Shown: piece after piece, positions 25,851 to 34,104 of the stretch
Layout: each line of letters starts with the position of its first letter
How positions within the stretch are numbered: the first letter of the stretch is position 1
From: Flavobacterium sp. 5
GTDB taxonomy: Bacteria > Bacteroidota > Bacteroidia > Flavobacteriales > Flavobacteriaceae
Reading direction: 5' to 3'
NCBI RefSeq assembly: GCF_002813295.1
Contig: NZ_PHUE01000001.1
Span: 3,782,001-3,846,000 of the forward strand
DNA length: 64,000 nucleotides
The notes under the pieces: generated by a model
The model's database searches: none
Seen by the model: the letters and a program-made list of their open reading frames with translations, nothing else
What the model was told of the DNA's origin: nothing
Program-made: the position numbers and the translations under genes

Positions 25851-26245
25851 GTGGAATCGCCGGGAATCGAACCCGGGTCCAAACAAGCAATTAAAGAGCT
25901 TTCTACACGTTTATTTTCTGAATAGATTTTCGACTTGGAGTTAGGTCAGAAACAACCGCTCTTTGCTTAGCTTCTTTAGTTTCGAAATCCACCCGAAGCT
26001 TGTGGAAATCTAGGTTTAAATTTACGATTTACCTTAATCGACCGCTATAAACCAAAGCTTTCGAGGTAAATCCTGCTTTCCTACCTGGTAGGACGAGGCT
26101 AATCTTACTATAATTCAGATTATGCAGCAAGAGCGTAGTTTCCTTCGCCGTGTAAATGTTTTGAAACCTTTTATTTACGAGAATTGTCCCAGTTCTCGAC
26201 GTGCTTACTTTCCAATTCGACTTGCTGTCAAAACCAGTCGACCCC
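25851..26245 (-). ncRNA. ssrA: transfer-messenger RNA
   Basis: Read on the minus strand, the RNA begins GGGGTCGACTGG at 26245 and ends with a T-arm GGTTCGATTCC and CGATTCC, which pairs with GGGGTCG (two G-U pairs) to close the tRNA-like domain. The tag frame at 26149-26120 reads G-E-G-N-Y-A-L-A-A-stop, the expected hydrophobic ALAA ending. The CCA end does not appear to be fully encoded. Length (about 395 bases) is normal. The gene rescues stalled ribosomes with SmpB. A perfect terminator follows; a -7-like TATCTTTG lies about 85 bases upstream on this strand. A short open frame on the same strand (26029-26247) is an artefact. Confidence 0.95.
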
Positions 26246-26426
26246 ATTTTTATTCTTGATTTAAGATTGCAGAATTTAGATTTTACAAATCAAATATTCA
26301 TTTGTCTTAAAAGTAAATATTTTGCAAAGATACGATATCAAGTATCAATTTCAATGGCAAATTTCAAAAATCAATTTTAAATACTACCCATTCAATCTAA
26401 ATTCTAAAATCTGCAATCTAAAATTG

Positions 26427-27638
26427 TTATTCATCCGCCACTTTAAAAGGATAATCACCAAATATAACAGACAGTTTTCGAACCGCATAAGTATTTCTAC
26501 TGAACTTATTTGATAAAGCAATTATAGTGACATTTTCATCTTTCAACGGAATGTAGGAAGAAGTAAAACCATGCCACCAGCCATTATGGAAATAAAAGTT
26601 TTTACCATTATCCCAATTAATCATTCGGATACCTAGTCCATAATTTTTTGTTCCTTTTCTTTCGTTGCTGTAACCAGTATAGACTTGAGCTAACAAGGCT
26701 GGTTCCAAAAAGGCAGGAGAATTTCTAGCTCTGTCAAATTTCAGTAAATCTCTAGGAGTAGAATAAATGTTCTTATCCCCATATATTTTATCAAGGTAGT
26801 CAATACCTATTTCTACTCTGTTGGCTTTATAGGATGGTGCTACATTGTGTTTATCTTTATCAAAATCCAGGACAAAAGTATGAGTCATTCCTAGTGGTTT
26901 GAAGATAATTTGTGCCATTGCATCTCTATAGGATAGCTTGGTTACTTTTTCAATAACCAGAGCCAACATGGCATAATTGGTATTGCAATAAGCAAATCGA
27001 GTACCTGTTTTTTGCTCTAACGCAATGTTTTTGGTCCCCATGATAGTCAAAATATCTTGATTTGTCAAGGTATTGTGTCGATCCCAAACACTTTTATCTC
27101 GGTCTGTAAAATAGGCATAACTGCGCATACCGCTTCTATGGGAAAGTAACATTCTAATCGTAACTTCAGGATAAGGGAATTCAGGTAAAAAGTCAGTTAC
27201 TTTTTGGTCTAAGTCAATTCTTTTGGCATTAACCAATTTTAAAACAGCCGTTGCAGTAAGGACTTTACTAACCGATGCAATATGTATAGAAGTAGTGTCT
27301 GTTATTGGAGTTTTATCTCTTAAATTCGCATAGCCTTCGTATTTTTCATAAATAATCTGACCGTTTTTTGCCACTAGAAAACCACCGTTCATACAGTTGT
27401 TTGGCCAGTTTTTTTTATAAAAAGTTTCTATTTGACGTTTTTTTTCTGCAACATAATCAGCAGTAAGAGGTGTTTCTTTACCCATTGGTTTCATTTTTGG
27501 TAAAACGTTTTTGGGTAAATCTGCATCTTTTATTTCTATTTCATCTTTTTCCTTAGTAGTAGATTCATTTTTGCATGAAGTCAATCCTGCTATTGCAAGC
27601 AGTAAATAGAGTATATTTGCCTTTTTTATAAAATTCAT
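26427..27638 (-). CDS. beta-lactamase-fold serine hydrolase (class C/PBP4*-type lipoprotein)
   Basis: 403 residues. A lipoprotein signal ends AGLTSC with lipidation at C22. The serine beta-lactamase motifs are present: S122-V-S-K125 (SxxK), Y217-C-N219 (YxN), and an HNG triplet near residue 350 (YFHNGWWHGF) in place of KTG. This is the pattern of the large family that includes esterases, D-aminopeptidases and penicillin-binding-like proteins. Such lipoproteins act in the periplasm or on the surface; substrate cannot be told from sequence. It runs parallel to and downstream of nothing obvious, with tmRNA 181 bases further on. Confidence 0.9.
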   Translation of the reverse strand: MNFIKKANILYLLLAIAGLTSCKNESTTKEKDEIEIKDADLPKNVLPKMKPMGKETPLTADYVAEKKRQIETFYKKNWPNNCMNGGFLVAKNGQIIYEKYEGYANLRDKTPITDTTSIHIASVSKVLTATAVLKLVNAKRIDLDQKVTDFLPEFPYPEVTIRMLLSHRSGMRSYAYFTDRDKSVWDRHNTLTNQDILTIMGTKNIALEQKTGTRFAYCNTNYAMLALVIEKVTKLSYRDAMAQIIFKPLGMTHTFVLDFDKDKHNVAPSYKANRVEIGIDYLDKIYGDKNIYSTPRDLLKFDRARNSPAFLEPALLAQVYTGYSNERKGTKNYGLGIRMINWDNGKNFYFHNGWWHGFTSSYIPLKDENVTIIALSNKFSRNTYAVRKLSVIFGDYPFKVADE

Positions 27639-27829
27639 TTTCGTGGTACTAGAAAAGCAAATATATATAATCCTCTGGTTTTGTTATTGTTTTTTTTTAT
27701 TTATGAAGATTAATTAATTTAGAATTCTTTATGATGGTTTTTTATATTTAATTAATCATCATGGGATTAAGTTTTTCTAGATGAGAAAATGTTTTATAAA
27801 AAAATTGTAAATTAAATAATGTTGTTATA

Positions 27830-27865
27830 TTTGTAACAAATAACACTTGTAAAGTTATATTTTTG
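27830..27865 (+). promoter_or_regulatory. promoter of the Lys1/AlaDH-like gene
   Basis: The Bacteroidetes -7 box TATTTTTG at 27858-27865 has a TTTG at 27830-27833 upstream; the start codon at 27885 is 19 bases further on. The distance between the boxes (24 bases) is at the wide end. Confidence 0.55.
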
Positions 27866-27884
27866 CAAGATAAAAAAATCAAGC

Positions 27885-29087
27885 ATGAAGTTCGGAATTA
27901 TTAAAGAAAGAAAAAATCCACCAGATCGTAGAGTTGTTTTTTCTCCCAATGAATTAACCAAAATAAAGCAATTGTATCCAAGTTGTACTGTAAAAGTAGA
28001 AAGCTCAGATATTCGAATTTTTACTGATTTGGACTACCAAAGCATGGGGATTGAAGTAAATAATGATATCAGTGATTGTGACGTTCTTTTTGGAGTAAAA
28101 GAAGTTCCTGTTGATCATTTGATTCCTAATAAATCCTATTTCTTTTTTTCGCATACCATCAAAAAACAGCCTTATAACAGAAAGTTGTTACAGGCTATTT
28201 TAGAAAAAAATATTGATTTGTACGATCATGAAACCATCGTAGACGCCCACAATCGTAGATTAATTGGTTTTGGACGTTACGCAGGAATGGTTGGAGTTTA
28301 CAATGCTTTTCGTGCATTTGGAATAAAATTTGAATTATTTAAATTGCCTAAAGCCGAAACACTTTCAGGTAGAGAAGCCTTAATAACACATTTGAAAAGA
28401 CAGATTTTACCTCCTTTAAAAATTGTTGTAACAGGAACTGGAAAAGTAGGGAATGGCGCCAAAGAGATTTTGGACGCGATGAAAATAAAAGAGGTTACTG
28501 TCGAGAATTATTTGACTAAAAAATTCACTCAAGCTGTTTATACTCAGATTGATGTTTTAGATTATAACAAAAGAAAAGACGGTCAAGTACTTGATTTTAC
28601 AGATTTCCATAATAATCCATCTGAATATATTTCAGATTTCGAAAAATTCACAAAGGTTTCTGATATCTATGTCTCAGGTCATTTTTACGCCAATGAAGCT
28701 CCTTTTATTTTATCTCGTGAGATGTTGCAAGCCAACGATTGTAATATAAAAATCGTTGCCGATGTTTCTTGTGATGTCAATGGTCCTATCGCTTGTACTT
28801 TGCGTTCCTCGACTATTGCCGAACCTTTGTATGGTTATTTACCTAGCGAGAATAAAGAAGTAGATGTTTTTCATCCAGCTGCTATTGTGGTTATGGCAGT
28901 AGATAATTTACCATGCGAATTACCAAAAGATGCCAGTGAAGGTTTTGGTGAAATGTTCTCAGAACATGTTATTCCTGCTTTTTTCAACGGAGACAAAGAC
29001 GGAATTCTTAAAAGAGCAAAAATGACCGAAAACGGAAAACTCACCGAGCGTTTCAGTTATTTACAAGATTACGTTGACGGAAAATAA
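27885..29087 (+). CDS. Lys1/alanine dehydrogenase-type NAD(P)-dependent dehydrogenase
   Basis: 400 residues with the two-lobed AlaDH/PNT architecture. The N-terminal lobe begins FGIIKERKNPPDRRVVFSP and contains FFSHTIKKQ, similar to the catalytic His region of saccharopine dehydrogenase (Lys1). A Rossmann segment follows with G184-T-G186-K-V-G189. Plant and yeast Lys1-like proteins use this fold to interconvert saccharopine and lysine, while bacterial relatives include alanine and other opine-type dehydrogenases. Substrate cannot be read from the sequence. The gene has its own promoter and terminator, so it stands alone. A housekeeping role in amino-acid metabolism is likely. Confidence 0.75.
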   Translation: MKFGIIKERKNPPDRRVVFSPNELTKIKQLYPSCTVKVESSDIRIFTDLDYQSMGIEVNNDISDCDVLFGVKEVPVDHLIPNKSYFFFSHTIKKQPYNRKLLQAILEKNIDLYDHETIVDAHNRRLIGFGRYAGMVGVYNAFRAFGIKFELFKLPKAETLSGREALITHLKRQILPPLKIVVTGTGKVGNGAKEILDAMKIKEVTVENYLTKKFTQAVYTQIDVLDYNKRKDGQVLDFTDFHNNPSEYISDFEKFTKVSDIYVSGHFYANEAPFILSREMLQANDCNIKIVADVSCDVNGPIACTLRSSTIAEPLYGYLPSENKEVDVFHPAAIVVMAVDNLPCELPKDASEGFGEMFSEHVIPAFFNGDKDGILKRAKMTENGKLTERFSYLQDYVDGK

Positions 29088-29110
29088 ACAGTCCTAAAAA
29101 CATATTAAAA

Positions 29111-29137
29111 CCGATTCATAAAAGAGTCGGTTTTTTT
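29111..29137 (+). terminator. terminator of the dehydrogenase gene
   Basis: CCGATTC/GAGTCGG stem (one G-U pair) followed by seven T. Confidence 0.85.
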
Positions 29138-29173
29138 ATTACAGCTATTTTAAAGAGTATATGGGCGTGCCAC

Positions 29174-29228
29174 CATAAAGAAAAGGAGCCAACTCAGCAT
29201 TGCGGTGAGTCGGCTCCTTTTCTTTATG
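29174..29228. other. long near-perfect palindrome
   Basis: Arms of 23 bases (CATAAAGAAAAGGAGCC + A + ACTCA, 29174-29196, and its complement 29206-29228) with a single mismatch and a nine-base loop. It lies right after a normal terminator and before a dispersed repeat, so ordinary termination does not explain it. Confidence 0.75.
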
Positions 29229-29232
29229 CTGT

Positions 29233-29273
29233 CGGGCTATCCGCACTACTTCGGTAGTTTGCTTCTATCCCTC
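29233..29273 (-). repeat. dispersed element GAGGGATAGAAGC...GCGGATAGCCCG
   Basis: On the minus strand GAGGGATAGAAGC is followed after 16 bases by GCGGATAGCCCG. A second copy is at 57272-57312 on the plus strand. It is a common type of flavobacterial intergenic repeat found near gene ends. Confidence 0.65.
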
Positions 29274-29335
29274 ACGCGGGCGGGAAGAACTTTAAAAACA
29301 ATTTAGATTATCATGGGATCTCTTGTCGAAATTAT

Positions 29336-29465
29336 AGGTTAGCCTACCAATACCAAAGGAGATACTTTTAAATTCTTAGCCTCAAGTATCAAAATCATAA
29401 GCATCACCTTCAAGATGAATAGGTTCGCCTACCAAAACTATAGGCATGCCTATCAAAAGCAAAGT
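29336..29465. repeat. short array of ~20-base palindromic repeats
   Basis: Diverged copies of the consensus GCCTATCAAAATGATAGGC (for example CGCCTACCAAAACTATAGGC and GCCTATCAAAAGC) lie in tandem. It is a smaller relative of the array at 41724-42085. Confidence 0.65.
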
Positions 29466-29544
29466 ATTCTTAAAAAAAAGTAATCCTGTTTTTTAACATG
29501 GTTTCAATTATTTGAAGAAAATCTTGAATACCGAAATCTACTAT

Positions 29545-29670
29545 CTCGTAATTCATAATTCATAATTCATAATTCGTAATTCATAACTCATAATTCATAA
29601 CTCATAATTCATAACTCATAATTCATAACTCATAATTCATAATTCATAATTCGTAATTCATAATTCATTA
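29545..29670. repeat. tandem CATAATT/CGTAATT decamer array
   Basis: About a dozen head-to-tail units of roughly ten bases (CATAATTCAT, CATAACTCAT, CGTAATTCAT) end just before the fumC stop. The same unit type fills 12780-12932. The 588 bases between the dehydrogenase and fumC hold this array, the palindromic repeats, the long palindrome and the dispersed element, but no gene. Confidence 0.85.
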
Positions 29671-29675
29671 ATTGT

Positions 29676-31061
29676 TTAAACCATATCTTCGGGTTTTACC
29701 CACTCATCAAATTCTTCGGGAGTTACATATCCCAAACGAACAGCTTCCTCTTTGAGAGTAGTTCCGTTTTTATGAGCAGTTTGTGCTATCTCTGCCGATT
29801 TATAATAACCAATTTTGGTGTTTAAAGCTGTAACCAGCATCAGAGAGTTGTTAACCAACTCTTCAATTCGTTTGTAATTAGGTTCAATTCCTTGGGCGCA
29901 ATGAATATCGAAAGAGTGACAAGCATCACCAAGCAATTCCGCTGATTGGAGAAAATTAGCAGCCATCATAGGTTTAAAAACATTTAACTCATATTGACCT
30001 TGCATACCACCAACAGTAATTGCCATATCATTTCCTATAACTTGAGCGCAAACCATCGTTAATGCTTCGCATTGTGTAGGGTTTACTTTTCCTGGCATGA
30101 TTGAAGAACCAGGCTCATTTTCGGGAATCAAAATCTCACCAATACCAGATCTTGGTCCCGACGCAAGCATTCGAATATCATTGGCAATTTTATTCAAAGA
30201 AACTGCTAATTGCTTTAAAGCACCATGTGTTTCAACAATTGCATCATGAGCTGCAAGGGCTTCAAATTTATTAGAGGCAGTCACAAAAGGGTGTCCAGTA
30301 AATTGCGAAATATATTCAGCTACTTTTTCATCATATCCTTTTGGCGTATTTAAACCTGTTCCTACCGCAGTTCCACCCAAAGCGATTTGTGATAAGTGTG
30401 GTAATGTATTTTTCACAGCTTTCAAACCAAAATCCAATTGCGCTGCATAGCCTGAAATTTCCTGACCTAAGGTTAGAGGAGTGGCATCCATCAAGTGAGT
30501 ACGGCCAATTTTGACGACCGATTTAAATTCGGAAGCCTTTTTTCGAAGTGTATCTCTTAATTTTTCAACATTCGGAATTGTGTTCTCTACGACCATTTTA
30601 TAGGCAGCAATGTGCATAGCAGTTGGAAAAGTATCATTAGAAGATTGTGATTTGTTCACATCATCATTGGCCTTGATGAAAGGTTCATCTTCAGTGATAC
30701 TTAGTTTTTTTAAAACTTGAGCACGATTGGCAACTACTTCATTGACATTCATATTGCTTTGCGTACCCGAACCAGTTTGCCAAATCACCAATGGAAATTC
30801 ATCAGAGAGTTTTCCATCCAAAATTTCATCGCATACCAAAGCGATGTAATCTCTTTTTTCAGCGGATAAAACACCCAATTCGCAATTAGTATAAGCTGCA
30901 GCTTTTTTTAGATAAGCAAAACCTTCAATAATAGTTTTTGGCATAGAAGCTGATGGACCAATTTTAAAATTGTTTAAAGAACGTTCCGTCTGTGCTCCCC
31001 AATATCTATTGTAAGGAACTTGAACTTCTCCCATAGTATCTTTTTCGATTCTATATTTCAT
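29676..31061 (-). CDS. fumC: class II fumarate hydratase
   Basis: 461 residues, the normal length for class II fumarases. It starts [28 protein letters not shown] as the family does, contains the [14 protein letters not shown] segment ([18 protein letters not shown]) and [16 protein letters not shown], and has the signature loop [11 protein letters not shown] at about residues 315-325 with the catalytic Ser. It converts fumarate to malate in the cytoplasmic citric-acid cycle. It is transcribed on the minus strand upstream of nothing; the M16 peptidase gene upstream is separated by a terminator. Confidence 0.97.
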   Translation of the reverse strand: MKYRIEKDTMGEVQVPYNRYWGAQTERSLNNFKIGPSASMPKTIIEGFAYLKKAAAYTNCELGVLSAEKRDYIALVCDEILDGKLSDEFPLVIWQTGSGTQSNMNVNEVVANRAQVLKKLSITEDEPFIKANDDVNKSQSSNDTFPTAMHIAAYKMVVENTIPNVEKLRDTLRKKASEFKSVVKIGRTHLMDATPLTLGQEISGYAAQLDFGLKAVKNTLPHLSQIALGGTAVGTGLNTPKGYDEKVAEYISQFTGHPFVTASNKFEALAAHDAIVETHGALKQLAVSLNKIANDIRMLASGPRSGIGEILIPENEPGSSIMPGKVNPTQCEALTMVCAQVIGNDMAITVGGMQGQYELNVFKPMMAANFLQSAELLGDACHSFDIHCAQGIEPNYKRIEELVNNSLMLVTALNTKIGYYKSAEIAQTAHKNGTTLKEEAVRLGYVTPEEFDEWVKPEDMV

Positions 31062-31146
31062 GGTATTAATTTTGAATGTTTGCGGTTTAATTTATCTAAT
31101 AAAATTACTCCTTTTTTTAGTTTTAAATTATTTGATTCGAATAAAA

Positions 31147-31172
31147 AAAAGTATTGATCGCTCAATACTTTT
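31147..31172 (-). terminator. terminator of the M16 peptidase gene
   Basis: AAAAGTATTGA/TCAATACTTTT stem with a TCGC loop; on the minus strand it is followed by a T run. Confidence 0.85.
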
Positions 31173-31194
31173 AATGGTGGAATTTTAGTTGGAT

Positions 31195-33906
31195 TTACTT
31201 TTTGATGTAATCTCCGGCATTTACAATTATGAATTTTTTAGGATCAAAATATTTAACTAATGTTGTATTAATTTTTTGTACATCTAAGCTTTTAACTTTG
31301 TTTTCAAACTCTTCATAATCTTTAAAAGTTTTTCCTGAATCCATATTTTCTCTTAGTCTGTAAACTAAAAATTCATCAACTCCTAGCATCGTTTGTCTGT
31401 TTTGTAGCCAAGATTTCAATGAGCTGTCAAACTCTTCTTTGGTGAAACCTTTGCTAATTGCTTTTTGAATTTCTTCATTCAAAGCAGTCGTTAATTTGTC
31501 CTTCATCGTAGGGTTATAAAAAGCATATATTCCCCAACTGGTAGTTGGATCTACAGCATTTGCTTGCAAATAAGAGCCAGCTCCATAACTTAAACCTTCT
31601 GTTTCGCGCAAGCGTTGTGGTATTCTGGAAGATAAGAAAGATCCGCCTCCAAGTAACTCATTGGCCATTTCTAATGCAGGATAATCTGGACTTTTTTCTC
31701 CAATATTCAAATTGATTTTCCCAAACAAAGCTGCATTTGTTTTATCATTGATCTGAATAGTTTTATCATTTGATTTTACATCAAAATATTGAGTTGGAAT
31801 TCTTTTGTATGCGACCTTTGGATTCCAATTATCAAGAGTAGTGCTCAGGAAATTTTTTATAATCGGTTTATCTATTCCTCCAACAAAGGATGATATACTA
31901 TTCGCTCCTCCATAAAAAGTAGCATAAAAGTTTTTAATATCCTCAATTGTAATTTTGTTTAATGTTGCCAGGCTTTCATCTGTTGTTTCAGAGTAAAACG
32001 GATGTGTTTTTGAATATAATGCCGTTAGTTTTGTTAGCTCTTCACTTGCAACAGCTTGTGGTTCATTACGGTTAGCTTCTAATCCGTTTTTGGTTTCCAG
32101 TTTTAGTTTTTCAAATTCGGTAACATCAAACGAAGGATTTTTTAAAATGTCCTGTACCAAGTTTAAAGCATTACTTAAGTTGGTTTTGTCAGTACTAATC
32201 CTTACATATAAACCATCTATAGCACCTGATAAGCTCAGGTTGATTTTGTATTGATCGATTTGGTCGTTGATTTCTTTTTTAGTTCTGTTTTTAGTTCCAA
32301 GTTTTAACATACTTGCAGTTAAACCAGCAATCATCGATTTTTGACTTAATGATTTTTCATCTCCCATTCTTAATAAAATGCGACCTTCAATTTTATTTCC
32401 TTTGGCTGGTTTTTCTAATAAAGCATATTTTCCTCCAGAGGCTAATTTTCCTTCCTCAGTAGATTTTATAATATTTGCTATTGATGTTTCAAAGGTAGCG
32501 GTGTTAGCTTCCATTGCTTTTCCTTTGTAATCTTTAACCACGGCTGCAATATCTGTGATTTCGTTTACTTTTGTTCTTTGGCTAGTCACTTCTGGAATGA
32601 AGCGTCCCCAAGTTCTGTTGCTTTGTAAATAGTATTTTTTAGCTGCATTTTGGATATCAGCAACAGTCAAGGCTTCAATATTGTCTCTGTCTATAAAAAA
32701 CAAACGCCAATCACCAGCTCCAATATATTCAGTCATTGCTACTGATAAATTGATGGTTTTGTTATAAGTGTTTTCAAATTGCTTTAACAATTCATTTTTA
32801 GCACGTTTAAGGTCGTCTTCTGTAAAAGCCATTGTAGGAACTGAATTCATAGTTTCTAAAAAAGCTTTTTGAACTGCATTAATATCCTTATCTTTTGCAA
32901 TCTCACAAGCAAAATAGCTAAAAGCTGGATCTTTTAATGTCAAAGTATAACCATATACATTAGTTGATAATTTTGTTTCTACCAATGCTTTGTATAAAGC
33001 TCCAGAAGGATTGTTGGTAAGTATTGAAATTAAAGCATTATTGGCTGCAAATTCTTTGTCTGCATAACTTGGACTATGATAGGCCATTCCAATATACTGA
33101 AGATCACCATTTCTTTTGAGTTCAACAAAACGTTCTCCGTCCTGAGCAGGCTCTAAAGTATAGGTTTTCTCAATTTCATTTTTTGATTTTGGAATAGGAG
33201 AAAAGTAGTCTTTAATCCAAGAAAGAGTTTTTTTCTCATCAAATTTTCCTCCAATAATAAGTGTGGTATTATTTGGTTGGTAATATTTTTGATAAAATAC
33301 TTTTAATCTGCTTGCTTTTACTCGCTCAATATCTTCTTTACTTCCAATGGTTGATTTTCCATAATTATGCCATAAATAAGCTGTGGAAAGAATACGTTCG
33401 TTTAAAACACTTGATGGATCATTTTCGCCTATTTCGAATTCATTTCGAACCACACTAAATTCACTATCTAAATCCGATTGGAGTATAGCCGACGTGACCA
33501 TTCTATCCGATTCCATATCTAGAGCCCATTTTAAATTTTCATCTGTAGCTGGCAATATTTCATAATAATTAGTACGATCATAATAAGTGGTACCATTGGC
33601 TTGAGCACCTTTATCGGCAATCGTTTTTTTGATATCAGTAAATTTAGAAGAACGTTTGAATAACATGTGTTCTAATAAATGCGCCATACCCGATTCTCCA
33701 TAGCCCTCATGACGAGAACCTACACCATATACAATATTGACAATCACATTTGATTGTGCGGCATCTGGAATTAATAAAATTTTCATTCCGTTAGGTAAGC
33801 TATATTCTTTAATACCTTCTACTGAAGTGACAAGAGTTGGTTCTTGTGAATAGGCTTTTGTGATTAATAAGGACACAAAAGAGAGAACAAGGAGTAGTTT
33901 TTTCAT
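31195..33906 (-). CDS. exported M16-family zinc metallopeptidase
   Basis: 903 residues from ATG at 33906, which gives a clean signal peptide (KKLLLVLSFVSLLITKAYS); the frame extends to 33969 but that extension has no export logic. The zinc motif H76-L-L-E79-H80 lies in MAHLLEHMLFKRS, as in pitrilysin/insulinase proteins, with the downstream Glu region EFSVVRNEFEIGENDPSSV. The molecule has the usual two homologous halves; the second (from ~500) lacks the motif, as is normal. It should degrade peptides in the periplasm. A terminator follows. Confidence 0.93.
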   Translation of the reverse strand: MKKLLLVLSFVSLLITKAYSQEPTLVTSVEGIKEYSLPNGMKILLIPDAAQSNVIVNIVYGVGSRHEGYGESGMAHLLEHMLFKRSSKFTDIKKTIADKGAQANGTTYYDRTNYYEILPATDENLKWALDMESDRMVTSAILQSDLDSEFSVVRNEFEIGENDPSSVLNERILSTAYLWHNYGKSTIGSKEDIERVKASRLKVFYQKYYQPNNTTLIIGGKFDEKKTLSWIKDYFSPIPKSKNEIEKTYTLEPAQDGERFVELKRNGDLQYIGMAYHSPSYADKEFAANNALISILTNNPSGALYKALVETKLSTNVYGYTLTLKDPAFSYFACEIAKDKDINAVQKAFLETMNSVPTMAFTEDDLKRAKNELLKQFENTYNKTINLSVAMTEYIGAGDWRLFFIDRDNIEALTVADIQNAAKKYYLQSNRTWGRFIPEVTSQRTKVNEITDIAAVVKDYKGKAMEANTATFETSIANIIKSTEEGKLASGGKYALLEKPAKGNKIEGRILLRMGDEKSLSQKSMIAGLTASMLKLGTKNRTKKEINDQIDQYKINLSLSGAIDGLYVRISTDKTNLSNALNLVQDILKNPSFDVTEFEKLKLETKNGLEANRNEPQAVASEELTKLTALYSKTHPFYSETTDESLATLNKITIEDIKNFYATFYGGANSISSFVGGIDKPIIKNFLSTTLDNWNPKVAYKRIPTQYFDVKSNDKTIQINDKTNAALFGKINLNIGEKSPDYPALEMANELLGGGSFLSSRIPQRLRETEGLSYGAGSYLQANAVDPTTSWGIYAFYNPTMKDKLTTALNEEIQKAISKGFTKEEFDSSLKSWLQNRQTMLGVDEFLVYRLRENMDSGKTFKDYEEFENKVKSLDVQKINTTLVKYFDPKKFIIVNAGDYIKK

Positions 33907-34104
33907 GCTTTTATGATTGATTGTAAGTTTATATTGTAAAAATATTATTTTTTTTGAAAGAATAATCAATTAAATTCGAAAAATTATGATGGTTTTAACA
34001 CGATTAATTCGTTTGCTTTATTTTTTTTTTAAATTTATAAAATGTTTCTCATTAAAATAAATATTTTGTTTTAATAATTTGATTTTCAGTATTGTTTTAA
34101 AACT

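Noticed and set aside
26029..26247. 72-codon frame on the minus strand
   Set aside because: It lies inside the tmRNA gene, which explains the sequence fully.
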